Shown here one piece after another: positions 35,245 through 46,440 of a DNA stretch of 64,000 bases. The position numbers were made by a program, and so were the translations under genes. Source of the DNA: Przewalskia tangutica (lineage: Eukaryota > Streptophyta > Magnoliopsida > Solanales > Solanaceae); the NCBI GenBank assembly GCA_029844215.1, contig CM056724.1:36370446-36434445 (forward strand). The letters are read 5' to 3'. A model generated the notes under the pieces. The model had not been told where the DNA came from. It saw only the letters and a list, made by a program, of their open reading frames with translations, and did not search any database. Position 1 is the stretch's first letter. Every line of letters begins with the position of its first letter.

Positions 35245-35279
35245 TTCTCCCCTCCTTAGAAACATTCGTCCCGAATGTC
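35245..35279 (-). promoter_or_regulatory. Polypurine tract and conserved hairpin of element E
   Basis: TTCTCCCCTCCTTAG at 35245-35259, then AACATTCG-TCC-CGAATGTC at 35261-35279, with one mismatch at the last stem base. Confidence 0.85.
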
Positions 35280-35380
35280 CCTTCCTGACACACAAATGAT
35301 AAGGTTCTTCATAACTTAAACAGTTTGCAAATGCCTCACATGGCCACAATAGAACATTTAAGCAAATAAGTCAATGAAAA

Positions 35381-35720
35381 TTATAAGTAGGAAAGTGAGT
35401 TACCTGGAGGTGTGGGAAATAGGTGAGGATACTTCTGCCTCATGTCCTCCTCAGTTTCCCACGTCATCTCCTCCCTGAGCTCGTTCCGCCATAAGACTTT
35501 GACGGAAGCCACGTCCTTGGTCCGCAGACGCCTAACCTGACGATCGATTATCGTTATGGGAATCTCCTCATACGATAACCCCTCGGTCACCTGGACATCG
35601 CCAATCTGGTGCACTCTAGATGGATCCCCGATACATCTCCTCAGCATAGAAACATGAAACACCGGATGCCCGCCTCGGTCGGACGGCGAGATCAACTCAT
35701 AGGCAACGCTTGCCTACCGT
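35381..35720 (-). pseudogene. Chromodomain module of element E
   Basis: One frame (35381-35695) reads HPVFHVSMLRRCIGDPSR, GLSYEEIPITIIDRQVRRLR, VKVLWRNELREEMTWETEED and QKYPHLFPTPPGNS, the best-preserved chromodomain of the window. It forms the C-terminus of Pol and would bind modified histones in heterochromatin. The frame stays open over its whole length. Confidence 0.87.
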
Positions 35721-36700
35721 GCGGACAATCGATCTGACCCGATGTACCTTGGTGAGTTTCCCTTTCTTCCGAACCTCATCCCACCCGCCATGGGTGACAC
35801 GCCGAGAAAACCCAATCATCAACCTCGAACTCCGGATCGCGAAGCGGCGATGATCTGCGTATGACTTCGCCGACTCACGGTGTCGATGCCGCTCTGGATA
35901 AGCTTCACCTTATCCACTGCCTGCTGCACCAAGTCTGGTCCCACTAACTGCACCTCGCCCACATCAAACCATCCTATCGACGATCTGCACTTCCTCTCAT
36001 ACAAAGCCTCATAAGGCGCCATCTGAATACTGGAGTGGTAGCCATTATTATACGCAAACTCAACTAGAGGCAAATGATCCTCCCAGCTACCCCTGAAGTC
36101 AATAACACAGGCTCGCAGCATATCCTCAAGAGTCTGGATAGTGCGCTCAGCCTGTCCGTCTGTCTGTGGATGGAATGCGATTGCTCGAGCTCACTGCGTC
36201 CCTAAACCGCTTCGGAAATACCTCGAGAAGTTAGCGTGGCGGGCTCCTGCATGCGATATGATCGAAATAGGGACTCCATGCAGTCTGACGATCTCTCGGA
36301 TATAAAGTCTGGCATAATCCTCAGCCGAAAAAGTCGTCCTGACTGGAAGAAAGTGGGCTGATTTTGTCAGCCTGTCGACGATAACCCAAATAGAATCATG
36401 CTTCCTCTGAGTGCGAGGTAATCCTGTGATAAAGTCCATGTTGATCACCTCCCACTTCCAGGTCGGGATCTCGATAAATGCGCAACAAACCACGTGCCTG
36501 CGGTGCTCTACCTTCACTGCGACAACCACGGGCCGAGCTACAAACTCGCAACGTCCTCTTGAGCCATCCCACGATACGGATCTAAGGTCGTGGTACATCT
36601 TGGTCGACCACTAGATGGATAGAGTAACGCTGTGTGCTTCCCTAGAACTCGCTGCAGAAGTCTGCAATATCTGGAACACACAACCTGCCCTCAAACCTTA
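35721..36700 (-). pseudogene. Integrase of element E
   Basis: Frame 35819-36121 reads LRACVIDFRGSWEDHLPLVE, FAYNNGYHSSIQMAPYEALY and GWFDVGEVQLVGPDLVQQ. Frame 36191-36598 reads YHDLRSV, IPTWKWEVINMDFITGLP, IWVIVDRLTKSAHFLPVRTT and LYIREIVRLHGVPISIIS. The first catalytic Asp is in NMDFI; the second should be in SDRGAQF but reads SHAGARH, a change in a CTG-rich context. Two or three frame shifts separate otherwise well-kept blocks. Confidence 0.85.
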
Positions 36701-37344
36701 GCACCCATCGTGCTACCTCAAAAGACCCTTCCGCCACGAAGAGTCGTATCGCGATGCCGTGTCAAAAGCGGATCCTCAAATCGTTGCCTCTTCGCTCCTC
36801 TACGATGGAAGACTCGGCAACCTCTCGAACTCGAACCCCACCGCTATCGTAACCAATCAGCGGACTCGAGGCTCGCTAATCGATGTAACTCGCGTACCAT
36901 GCCCTCTTCTCATTTGCACATCGATAGGCTACCCATCGACCTACGACTAAGGGCATACGCCACAACATTGGCCTTCCCGGGTGGTACAAGATATCGACAT
37001 CATAATCCTTAAGCAACTCTAACCACCGCTCTGCCGTAAGTTCGGCTCCTCTGGTGAAGATATCGGAGGCTCTTGTGGTGCGTATAAATATCCACATGAA
37101 CCCCATACAAATAGTGCCTCGGATCTTGGCGTGAATCACCGCGACTCCAAATCATGGGTGGGGTAGTTCCTCTCATCTTCTTAAGCTGTCGGGATACGTG
37201 CGCTATAACCTTGCCTGCTGCGTCAACACACATCCCAACCCGATGCGGCGCGTCACAATACACGACATAGCCGTCTGGACCTGCGGAAGAGTAAGAATGG
37301 GGCGATCGTCGGTCTCCTTCGCCGATGGCGGAAACCACGCTCAC
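36701..37344 (-). pseudogene. RNase H and integrase linker of element E
   Basis: DYDVDILYHPGRP with DALVVGRWVAY remnants (36876-37020), YLYGVHVDIYTHHKSLRYLH (about 37070-37115) and VYCDAPHRVGMCVD (about 37215-37270, the first catalytic Asp in the family's YCDAS motif). It is interrupted by frame shifts. It would degrade template RNA in the RT complex. Confidence 0.78.
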
Positions 37345-38342
37345 GCGTCAGTCCATCAAACTTAGCGCCACGAGTCGGCTAGTCAATGGTGCGAGAGATA
37401 AAGCAAACTTCTCCATGAACCGCGATAGTAACTGCAAGGCCCGAGCTACGCACCTGCCGGAGTAGTAGGTCTAGGCTAAGTCTGATCGCCTCGATCTTGG
37501 CGTATCCACCCGAATATCATCGGCCCGACAATATGCCCAAGAAAAGCCACGAAGCCAACCAAAACTCACATTTGGAAAACTTGGCGTATAAGCTGCTGTC
37601 TGGAGAACTCTCGGCCAGTCGCCAAATGCTCGCGTGCTCGCCTCTGGCGAGAATAAACCAAGATATCATCAATGAACACTATCACAAACGTGTCCAAAAA
37701 TGGCTTGAACACTCGGTTCATCAAATCCATGAATACACGGAGCATTGGTCAACCCGAAAGACATAACCCTGAACTCATAGTGCCCGTACCGGGTCCGGAA
37801 TGCGGTCCTAGGGACATCCGTCTCTCTAACACGCACCTGATGATAGCCCGATCGCAGGAGAAACATCTCGCACCCTGCAACTGGTCGAACAAATCATCAA
37901 TCCTGGGAAGGGGGTATCTGTTCTTAATGGTCACCTTGTTCAGCTGCCTGTAATCAACACACATGCGCAGCGTCCCATCCTTTTTCTTCACGAACAATAC
38001 CGGCGCTCCCCAGGGAGAAACACTAGGCCTGATGAAGTCCTTCTCCAGCAAATCTCTCAGCTGGTCCTTCAACTCTCTCAACTCGGCAGGTGCCATTCTG
38101 TATGGCGAAATGGAAATAGGCCGAGTGTCTGGCAGCACATCGATACAAAACTCTATCTCCCTCTCGTGAGGATACCGAAGGTCTTCTGGAAACACATCTG
38201 GGAACTCTCTGACTACTGGAACTGACTGAAAATCTGGTATCGCAGCCTCAGTATCGAACACCCGAATGAGATGGTAGATGTACCCCTTCTGCACCATCTT
38301 CCTAGCCTTGAGGTAGGAAATAAACCTACCCCTCGGCGACAC
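37345..38342 (-). pseudogene. Reverse transcriptase of element E
   Basis: Frame 37749-38342 is long and well kept: FPDVFPEDL, EREIEFCIDVLPDTRPISIS, YRMAPAELRELKDQLRDLLE, FIRPSVSPWGAPVLFVKKKD, LRMCVDYRQLNKVTIKNRYP and LPRIDDLFDQLQGARCFS. It then loses about four residues (KIDL-like) and changes frame; RSGYHQVRV, RTAFRTRYGHYEFRVMSFGL and TNAP continue in 37669-37866. The F-I-D-D catalytic box is at about 37660-37675. Confidence 0.87.
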
Positions 38343-38720
38343 CGTGTTCCCCTCCCACTCAACAATGGCTCCAGAAATGGAACCGTACTCACTCTCTCCT
38401 GCGGTCTACATTGGCGTAGCAAGAAGCTAGCCAATCCATACCCATGATCACATCGAAATCGGTCATATCCAATTCTATCAAGTCGGCTAGGTCGGCGACG
38501 CATATGGTCACTGGACAAGACCTATATACCCGCCGAGCTACCACCGAATCACCCACTGGCGTAGCTACCTCGAAAGGGTCTATGGACTAAGGCTCTATCT
38601 CTATCCTACTAGCAATAAGGGGAGATATATAGGACAGAGTAGAACCCGGATCAATCAAGGCATACACGTCACAACATGAAACTGATAAAGTACATGTGAC
38701 GACATCAGGTGAGGCCTCCT
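38343..38720 (-). pseudogene. Protease and RT linker of element E
   Basis: The motif DVYALIDPGSTLSYISPLIA is readable at about 38600-38675 (end of the frame 38587-38958). The linker DFDVIMGMDWL lies near 38420-38470, broken by frame shifts. The catalytic triplet reads D-P-G where D-T-G or D-S-G is usual in aspartic proteases; B shares this, so it is probably the family state. Confidence 0.75.
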
Positions 38721-40011
38721 GGTCCTGCCGGCTGGACAAGGCATAAATGCGGTTCTGAGGACCGCTAGAATCGACCAGCGCCACGACCTGCCGCGACCTG
38801 ATGGCCAATGAGCACCTTGCCCTCCGGGCGAGTAATCTAGGAGGCGAAGACCCGTGAAAGAACACATAGGTGACCCTACCACCGCAGCTGCTCCTAGTCG
38901 GACGGTCTCGCAGTGGCCTGCGCCACAAGTATAGCAACCTCCTGAAGTAGGACCACAACTCCCGAGATGGGATCTATCGCATCGGCCACACTGAGGGGGG
39001 TGGTCTCGATCGGTTAGCACCTCTGCTACCTCGAAGTCCAAGTCCGGGGCCACGACACGCCCGAATACTCTGTTTGTCTTGAAGGCGGGCAGGAGTGCTC
39101 TGGTGGGTGTGGTGCAAATCTAGGCTACTGGTAGGCCGCCCACCCCGATAGCTACCAAAAGACCTGCCGTCTGGTCTTAACCTGCTTGTCTGTCACCCGT
39201 CGGCCTCGCTCGCCGCGTCAAGTGCATGAGCTGCATACGGGTAATGTCCATGCTCGTGAAGAGCCACACCCGCACAAGACTTCGGCCATATAATCATCCA
39301 CCGGTGGCGTGGCGATGCACCACGCCCTCCATATCTACTACCAACGCAGGACGTGTCGAGCCAACGATCGAACTCAACGTTGTACTCCCTAACCGCGCGT
39401 CCCCTGCCTCAAAGAACAAAAATCTATCGGCGTGCCTCTCCTCATCCGGAGGCAAGAAGTGAGTGAGAAAGGCCTCAGGAACTCGTCCCAGTAGGCCGGG
39501 ACGCGTGCTCTCCCCGGGATAACTCCCACGAATCAAACCAATCGACTGCAGTATCACGCAGCCTATGTGAAACGAAGATCACGGACTCGGTCTCTGAAGA
39601 CTTGATCACTCGCATGATCCTCTGTAGCTGACGGATGAACTCCTGCGGATCATCCTCAGGCCTCGACCCGTAGAACTCTGGTGGACTACAACTCAGAAAA
39701 TCCCGTAGCCTCAAACTGTCCGATCTCGGATGAACCGCGGTGCTGCTGGGCTGAGCTACTGCGTCAGCCTATCCTCATGTTCGCCACGATCTCGGCGATC
39801 GCCATCTCTGTAACCCATCTCATGCTCCGGTGTGGGCGTAGGTGCAGTGCGGGTCTCATCGGCCATCGCTGCGCCCTAAACCTCGCTGGGGCGGCGGCGT
39901 CGTGGAACTCGCCGCCTCGGGTATAGGCGGGCACGAGCCCTCGTGACTCGGTGTCCTACTAGCGCCTCCTCGGCGCCTTGCCTTCGGGCGGGTTGCCTTA
40001 CGTGGAGGCAT
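38721..40011 (-). pseudogene. gag of element E
   Basis: The start codon is complementary to CAT at 40009-40011 in the MPPRK context. Frame 39475-39714 holds RLRDFLSCSPPEFYGSRPED, PQEFIRQLQRIMRVIKSSET and DTAVDWFDSWELSRGE. The middle part (39294-39460) is broken. The zinc knuckle CGRCDRSHLGSCGPTSGGCY with TCG lies in 38655-39053. Several breaks coincide with CCG/CTG sites. Confidence 0.8.
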
Positions 40012-40192
40012 AATCATGAGAAAGGAATACGTTAGAGGTCCAACTTATAACACGGCTCTAAGGCACGATCTCAGTGAGAAGAATGGAAACCAATCCTAAA
40101 TATCCTATAGCCTCTCGATTATTGGTGTGGTGCACAACACACCGATAATCAAGAACTACTAGATACGGTATGTAGACACCTTCCGGATTAAT

Positions 40193-40206
40193 CGCTCACG
40201 ATACCA
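40193..40206 (-). promoter_or_regulatory. Primer binding site of element E, corrupted copy
   Basis: Expected CTGCTCTGATACCA; observed CGCTCACGATACCA, with both CTG triplets altered and the rest intact. The LTR begins at 40211. Confidence 0.75.
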
Positions 40207-40210
40207 CTTT

Positions 40211-41647
40211 TGTCACGACCCATTCGGGGCGTGACTGGTGTCTTACCCGGGCACCCAAGTAGTCATACATCAGAGAAAATCAGCGGAATATAAAAACAAG
40301 ACATGAAACAATGTAAATTGAGACACAATTTATCTGAGAAAGTCGTCTTTCAGCATATATATATAAACCAAAATCGCGGTTTACATCCCAGTATGCAATA
40401 GGACTACAGACCTCTAAGGAAGTAAACAACTATGGCGGGACAGGGCCACGCCATACCCTGAATGTACAAAGCTATCTACACAACAGGGAGATCATACCCA
40501 AAAGTCGAGCCTCCGGAGAAGGTGGAGCTCCTGACACCAAAGCAAAAGATCCTAAGGATGCGGATCTAGCACCTGCTTTCCCTTACCTGCGGCATGAACG
40601 CAGCCCCGGGAGGTCGATAACAGTACTAAGTATGTGAAATCAGAAGTACTTAAATGAAATCATATCATTTTAAAACCAATTTTACAAATATGCACGAAAC
40701 AACCAATGTAACCGCACATAGTGCCACATCATAAACAAGAGCAACAATAGGTAAACTGTAACAGGTCTTTTCTAGGCTGCGAATGATCGAAGCAGGGCCA
40801 ATAGCCCATAGTATCATTATGCATGTCTAATCCTGGACTCCCGTAGTCCGCATAGGCCACCTAGGCCCGCATGAGGTATTCCTCGCATCGAGGGTAGCTA
40901 CTCCCCGACATCGTCCTGGACTCGTAGTCCGCATGGCCACATAGACCGCATGAGGTATAACCCCGCACACTAACCTGGAACTCGCGTAGCTCCGCATAGG
41001 TCCCCTGGACCCGCATGAGGTCGAATCATGGTCCCAGGCCGCCTGAGTCTACCCCGCATCGGAGGGCAGCTTAACCCCCGGTATCATGTCAAGAGGTGAG
41101 TGATATAATACTAATGTAACCGCTTATCGTTAAACAACATAAGCACAACAAGAATACCCTCTTATACACACGTTACAAGACACTAACACACATAGCATCA
41201 TAATATGTCTACTCATCAAACCATCTTATTATACTTTCCAGAAATCAATACAAGTCTTTTATAAACGCATAAGTAAACAGTTCCTTTTATCTGTCTTAAG
41301 TAGTTATACCTAACTTCCCATAAAGCTAGTATAACTCTTAAGCTTTTTGTTTTAAAAACAATATCCTTCTTCTTTCAAAAATGATTTATAATTCTTTTGA
41401 AAGACTTCAAGATTCTTATTATTCAGGCTTAAGTCAAAAGACATTGCAGTAAAACTACGTTCAGTTAACACACGTACGTCTACCGTACTATATATATATT
41501 TTAAAATATCATGCTCAAGAGTATAGGAAGAATTACATACATTCTCGGCGAAATCCACCTGCCAAGTCGAATATGTCATGCAGAGTATCGACTATACCGA
41601 CCAAATACGCCTATCAACGTCTAGACTACTCAGAAAGTTCTAGCAGG
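40211..41647 (-). repeat. 5' LTR of element E, first segment
   Basis: Matches the U5 half of 32782-35244. It includes the GC-rich tandem array (40820-41090) and is interrupted by F at 41648. The flank before F is GCAGG. Confidence 0.85.
40820..41090. repeat. GC-rich tandem array in E's 5' LTR
   Basis: Same units as 33400-33640 but with the longer, probably correct spellings, for example CGCATGAGGTATTCC and GAGGGTAGCTACTCC. Confidence 0.72.
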
Positions 41648-42239
41648 TGTCACGACCGACCGGCCGCGGTGCCCTACCCAGGCACCCGTTCGGTATACAT
41701 CGAGAATAGCAATGAACATACACAACATAAACACATGTAAATAATATAACAACACGAGCCGATAAGGCCGCCTTCCATAATATAAACAAAGTCAAAAGTA
41801 CAACTTTACAACTCGGTTCTTACGGCAACCACAAAGGTGAATACGGACCTCTGGAATAACAATCGTGGCGGGACGGGGCCCGCCATACCTGAATGTACAA
41901 AATCTACAACATCGAGGACAAGCGTACTAAAAGAAAGACAAGCCTCGGAGAAAGGAGCTTCCGACGTCGATAAGCGATCCTAAGAATGTGGATCGCGCGC
42001 CTTACCACTTTCTGCGGCGTGAACGCAGCCAGGAAGAAGTCGGTACACAATATGTACTAAGTATGTAAAAGCGGAAAATCGTAATTACAACATAAGTTTA
42101 TAAGAAAGCCGGAGACATGTATGATAACAAAATTACAGTACACAGTGTCTTGCTAACAATGGGAGTACATCAAGAGAATACGTATAACATCACAATAGCA
42201 GTCTCCCGATCATACCATGGGTAGCGAACCCATAAAAAC

Positions 42240-42460
42240 AGGTGGTATAACGTCTTGGGGTGTCTACCCCTCATTTATACTCTTACCACAGGCGGTGGTA
42301 TAACGTCTTGGGGGTTTGCCCCTCATTTATACTCTTATCCTGTAGAAGATAGTAACGTAGGTGGTATAACGTCTTGGGGGCTTCCCCCTCATTTATACTC
42401 TTATCCTGAAGAAGGTGGTATAGCGTCTTGGGGGTTTGCCCCTCACTGATACTCTTACCC
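42240..42460. repeat. Tandem array, about 54-bp unit, four copies, in F's 3' LTR
   Basis: The unit contains GGTGGTATAACGTCTTGGGG, GTTTGCCCCTCATTTATACT and CTTATCCTGAAGAA. Partner arrays are at 50042-50268 (F's other LTR) and 53985-54205 (C's LTR), so C and F belong to one subfamily. Confidence 0.88.
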
Positions 42461-43349
42461 TACCTCAAAACCGGCCGTCATACAATAATTAAGCAAGTTA
42501 GCAATCCCCCTAACTTCTTATTAGTCTTATTCATCTACATTCTCATTTTAGTTTACTTAAGGCACTTTCATGTCTTTTATAAGAATCCGGGAATTTAACC
42601 CAAAGTACTACATACTTCTATTCTTTTAAAAACAAATGACTCTTTTTAGTAGAAAGCTTCCAAGACACTATTAACCATAGTATCAAGTCCAAAGTAAATT
42701 TCAAGGCAAGTCACAATACCTTTAGAATTAAAGTAGGTTTCTAAATCAAATGACCCCTTTCTTATTAAACCTTGGGCAATTGATACCTTAAAATCAATTT
42801 GCCTTTTGTTAACACAAGCCATTTACCTTTGCATAAAGTCAATATAACCAACTCCCCATAAAGTCGTTATATTCACTTTATACCTTAGTCAAGTACATTT
42901 TTTTTTCTATCTAAGGGACTTATACGATTAAAACGACACAAGTATCACATACTTTAAATCTCTTCAAGTCCCTTAACTTTACTAAGACTTAAGACATCCT
43001 TAATATTTCAAAGAAGTGAGTTAACTTCCTAACTCACCCGACTTGGCATTTTATAAGGCTAGTAAAGAATGTCAAAGGCTTGTACGTCCACCGTACTACA
43101 TACGCTAACTAGTCATGCTCAAAGGATAGGAAAAAGTTCTACATACCTTGTCGGGTCAAACCACTTTGCCAAGTACGAAGTCCCGCCCGTACTATGTCAA
43201 CCTATAATATTCACAATACGTCTATTAAAGCCTTACTTCAAACGTAGAATATTATAAGTGTTAAGTCTCTAAATTCTACTGGAAAATCTAGCGACCTCCT
43301 TTGTTTTTACTTACTTTGCCACCTTTTCCAAGGTCGAAATACACTAACC

Positions 43350-43490
43350 AACCAGCCCCAATTGGCTCACAATTTATATAGCGGGTAGTCGATACAAATG
43401 ACTAACTAAATGACCAATTGGCTCACAATTTATATAATGTAGTCGATACAAATGACTAACTAAACAGCCCCAATTGGCTCACAATTTATA
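43350..43490. repeat. Second tandem repeat in F's LTR, about 60-bp unit
   Basis: Three copies of CCCCAATTGGCTCACAATTT followed by ATATAGCGGGTAGTC and CAATACAAATGACTAACTAA, the last copy partial. The partner is at about 51150-51290. Confidence 0.82.
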
Positions 43491-44465
43491 TTTCAACCCA
43501 AATTTGTAGCATAACATGATATCAAGTCGCATTTGATTATAATAACCATAATCCTTAAGTCAATGACATGCGACGGTTCTAACAACGATTAAATTGTAAT
43601 TCAACTTAGTAATGGATTACCTTACATTTCGGATTTCCAAGGCTATAATCAATCCATAATCTTTATAACTTCAATATAACAATTTCATGCTTGCAACATA
43701 CAAAGCTAACAACAACAAAATGAATAATCTTGTAATACTTTCAAAGAACAAGATTATACCTCAATAATTCTTAAACCAACTCCAATCCGAAGTCGCTCCT
43801 TAGTAGTTTATAGCCTCTCCAAGACACCTCAATCCGCTTGTTGAGACCCTTAGAACAATACCAACAAATATCCTTCAAAACTCCAAGCAAAACCTAGAAA
43901 GACCCTTAGGTTTTCGTTTGCGACTAACCCGAAAACAATCTTTTTTCAAGATTTTTCTATAGAGATGTGTTTACAATACACCTAGGAACCTTGGTTTAAA
44001 GTGGGAACTAAAAGAACAAGGAACAAATTTTTTCTTCTTTTTGCAAGGTGAACCCAGAGCTTTGCCTATGTTCTTGCAATTTTTGTGTAAAATTTCTAAG
44101 TGTTGAGCTCCTCTCTACTAGTAGTAATATAAGTAGCACCTTGGAGGTTAGGATACAAACAAATGGTTGGTTGGGATCTAGTCTTGCTAATTATCAAGAC
44201 TTATTGACCAAGACTTAGTCAACCTTCTCAGCTACACAAGTTGCAAGACTAGTCTTGCAACAAAGGTCCAAATGACCTTCACGCCTTGCACAATTTCGAC
44301 CAAGGCATCTTAAAGGGGGTGACATGTGTCGCCTCCCATTCGTTACAATAATACATTATCCGACAATTCCATAATTTCCGATAAGTTTTTACAAGTCTCA
44401 ATCCTTAACATTTGTGAGTTCTTACTTACTTTCTTAAGGCGTGTCCTGCAATTACTGGTGTAACA

Positions 44466-44499
44466 TTCTTCCCCCTTAGAAACATTCGTCCCGAATGTT
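44466..44499 (-). promoter_or_regulatory. Polypurine tract and conserved hairpin of element F
   Basis: TTCTTCCCCCTTAG, then AACATTCG-TCC-CGAATGTT at 44481-44499, a perfect stem. Confidence 0.87.
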
Positions 44500-44639
44500 C
44501 TTTCGGAGTCACACTTACTATTAGCGACATAGTTTCCTTTCACAGCCCCGACATACCAAAAATGCCACTCATGGCCACATAAAAGCATTTAAGCAAAAGA
44601 AACACTTCAATTAAAACCTGACAAGCAAGGGCAAAATGA

Positions 44640-44953
44640 AATACACAAGGTATAGGAAATAAGTGAGGATACCTCATCAACATGTCTCCTCCGCTTCCCA
44701 AGTCATCTCCTCCCTGTTATCATTTCTCCACAGACTTTGTGGAAGCTACATCCTTGGTCCGCAGTCGCCTGACCTGGCGATCGAGTATCGCTATGGGACT
44801 CTCCTCATACGATAACCCCTCGGTTACTTGCACCTCACTAGTAGGAAAAACTCTCGCTGGATCACCGATACACTTCCTCAACATAGAAACATGGAAGACC
44901 GGATGTACCGCTCTAACTCGATGGCGGATCCAACTCATAAGCAACTGTCCCAC
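44640..44953 (-). pseudogene. Chromodomain module of element F
   Basis: VHPVFHVSMLRKCIGDPARV, VQVTEGLSYEESPIAILDRQ and VRRLRTKDVAS are in one frame (44720-44953). A shift then moves VLWRN, EEMTWEAEEDM and the YPHLF end into another frame at 44650-44740. The lost base is in a stretch where E keeps the longer sequence. Confidence 0.82.
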
Positions 44954-45930
44954 TCTGCGGACGATCCGGTAGGGCCCAATGTACCTTGGTGAGTTTCTTC
45001 TTACCGAATCTCATCACACCGCCATGGGTGACACCTTCGAAGACCCAATCGTCTGCACGAAACTCCAAATGTCGACGCCGATTATCCGCGTATGACTTGC
45101 CGACTACGAGCCGCTATGGTCTCTCTGGATAAGCTTCACCTTATCCACACTGCTGTACCAAGTCCGCCAACTAATCGTACCTCGCCACGTCGAACCAACC
45201 GATCGGCGACTGCATTTCGCCATATAAAGCCTCGTATGGCGCCATCGTATCTTTGGAATGGTAGGCGTTGTTATAAGCAAACTCCACAAGAGGCAAATGA
45301 TCCTCCCGGCTACCATGAAATCTATCACGCAGCTCGCGACATATCCTCGGTGTTCGATAGTGCGCTCTGCCGCCGTCGATCTGAGGTGAAATCTTGTCTT
45401 TGAGACTCACTGTGTCCTAAACCTTCGGAAAGACCTCGGAAGTTAGCTGTATCGGGCTCCCTATCGGATATAATCGACACCGAACACCGTGCGGCCTCAA
45501 TATCTCTCGGATGTACAATCCGCATAGTCCTCGGTGGCGTCGTCGGCGGAAGGAAATGGGCTGATTTAGTCGACCACAACAATAACCCAAATGGAGTTGT
45601 ACTTCCTCCGAGTGCGAGGTAACCAGAACAAAGTCCATGTTGATCATCTCCCACTTCCAAGTCGGAATCTCAATAGGCGCAATAAACCACTGGGCCTCTG
45701 GTGCTCGACCTTGACCTGCTGGCAATTAGGACACTGTGCAACAAAACCTGCCACGTCCCTCTTCAGGCCATCCCACCAATACAAACATCTGAGGTCATGG
45801 TACATCTTGGTCGACCCCGGATGAATAGAATATCGGCGCCGTGTGCCTCCCCGGAATCTGGCGAAGTCCTAACACATCGGGAACACACCGGCCCTCAAAT
45901 CTCAAAGACTTATCGCCTCGAATAGACTCC
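44954..45930 (-). pseudogene. Integrase of element F
   Basis: Blocks in order from the right: TKMYHDL (about 45795), IPTWKWEMINMDFV (about 45640-45685, first catalytic Asp), LYIREI with RPHGV (about 45480-45520), SREDHLPLVEFAYNNAYHS (about 45255-45315), MAPYEALYGEMQSPIGWFDV (about 45180-45245) and VDKVKLI (about 45130-45150). At least four frame changes separate them, and no frame covers the catalytic D-D-E region. Confidence 0.82.
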
Positions 45931-46440
45931 TCTCCTCCCGAAGAGCTACATCACGGTACCGTACCAACACTGGGTCCTCAAACTGTCGCCTCTTCACCTC
46001 ATCAACGATGGAAGACTCGGCAACCTCACGAACCCGTACTCCACTATCGTCGGCATCGATCAATCAAACCCCAAGGCTCGCTAACTGGTGGATCTGACGG
46101 ACCATGTCCTGTCTCTCTGGCTGTACCTCTGATAGGCTCCCCATAGATCTACGACTCAAGGCATCAGCAACTACGTTGGCCTTCCCCGGATGGTATAGAA
46201 TATCAACATCATAATCTTTCAGCAATTCTAACCACCGTCTCTGTCTCAAGTTCAGCTCCTCTGCTGAAGATATCTTTGAGGCTCTTGTGGTGCGTATAAA
46301 TATCCACATGAACTCGTACAAATAATGTCTCCAAATCTTCAAGGCATGAATAATCGCGCCAACTCTAAGTCATGGGTAGGGTAATTCTCTCATGCTTCCG
46401 TAGCTCGGGAAGCATAGGCTATAACCTTTCCGTCGCATCA
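45931..46440 (-). pseudogene. RNase H and linker of element F
   Basis: Frame 46064-46342 reads WRHYLYEFMWIF (YLYGVHVDIY in the family, shifted here), LLKDYDVDILYHPGKANVVA, DALSRRSMGSLSEVQPERQD and VRQIHQLASLGV. An HDLELA-type segment is at about 46350-46375. The left part (45931-46060) is the linker to integrase and matches 29284-29460 of C. Confidence 0.8.

Larger units (their letters stand above)
41648..44465 (-). repeat. 3' LTR of element F
   Basis: It runs TGTCACGACC to GGTGTAACA. It holds a 54-bp-type tandem array (42240-42460), a second array (43350-43490) and, near the U3 end, TGACATGTGTCG (about 44321), a variant of the G-box palindrome. No gene is seen in it. Confidence 0.9.

Noticed and set aside
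37749..38342. Endogenous pararetrovirus RT
   Set aside because: Flanking LTRs, a tRNA primer site, integrase and a chromodomain show it belongs to a Ty3/gypsy retrotransposon.
42240..42460. CRISPR-like look of regularly spaced repeats (also 50042-50268, 53985-54205)
   Set aside because: Direct tandem repeats without unique spacers, inside plant retrotransposon LTRs.
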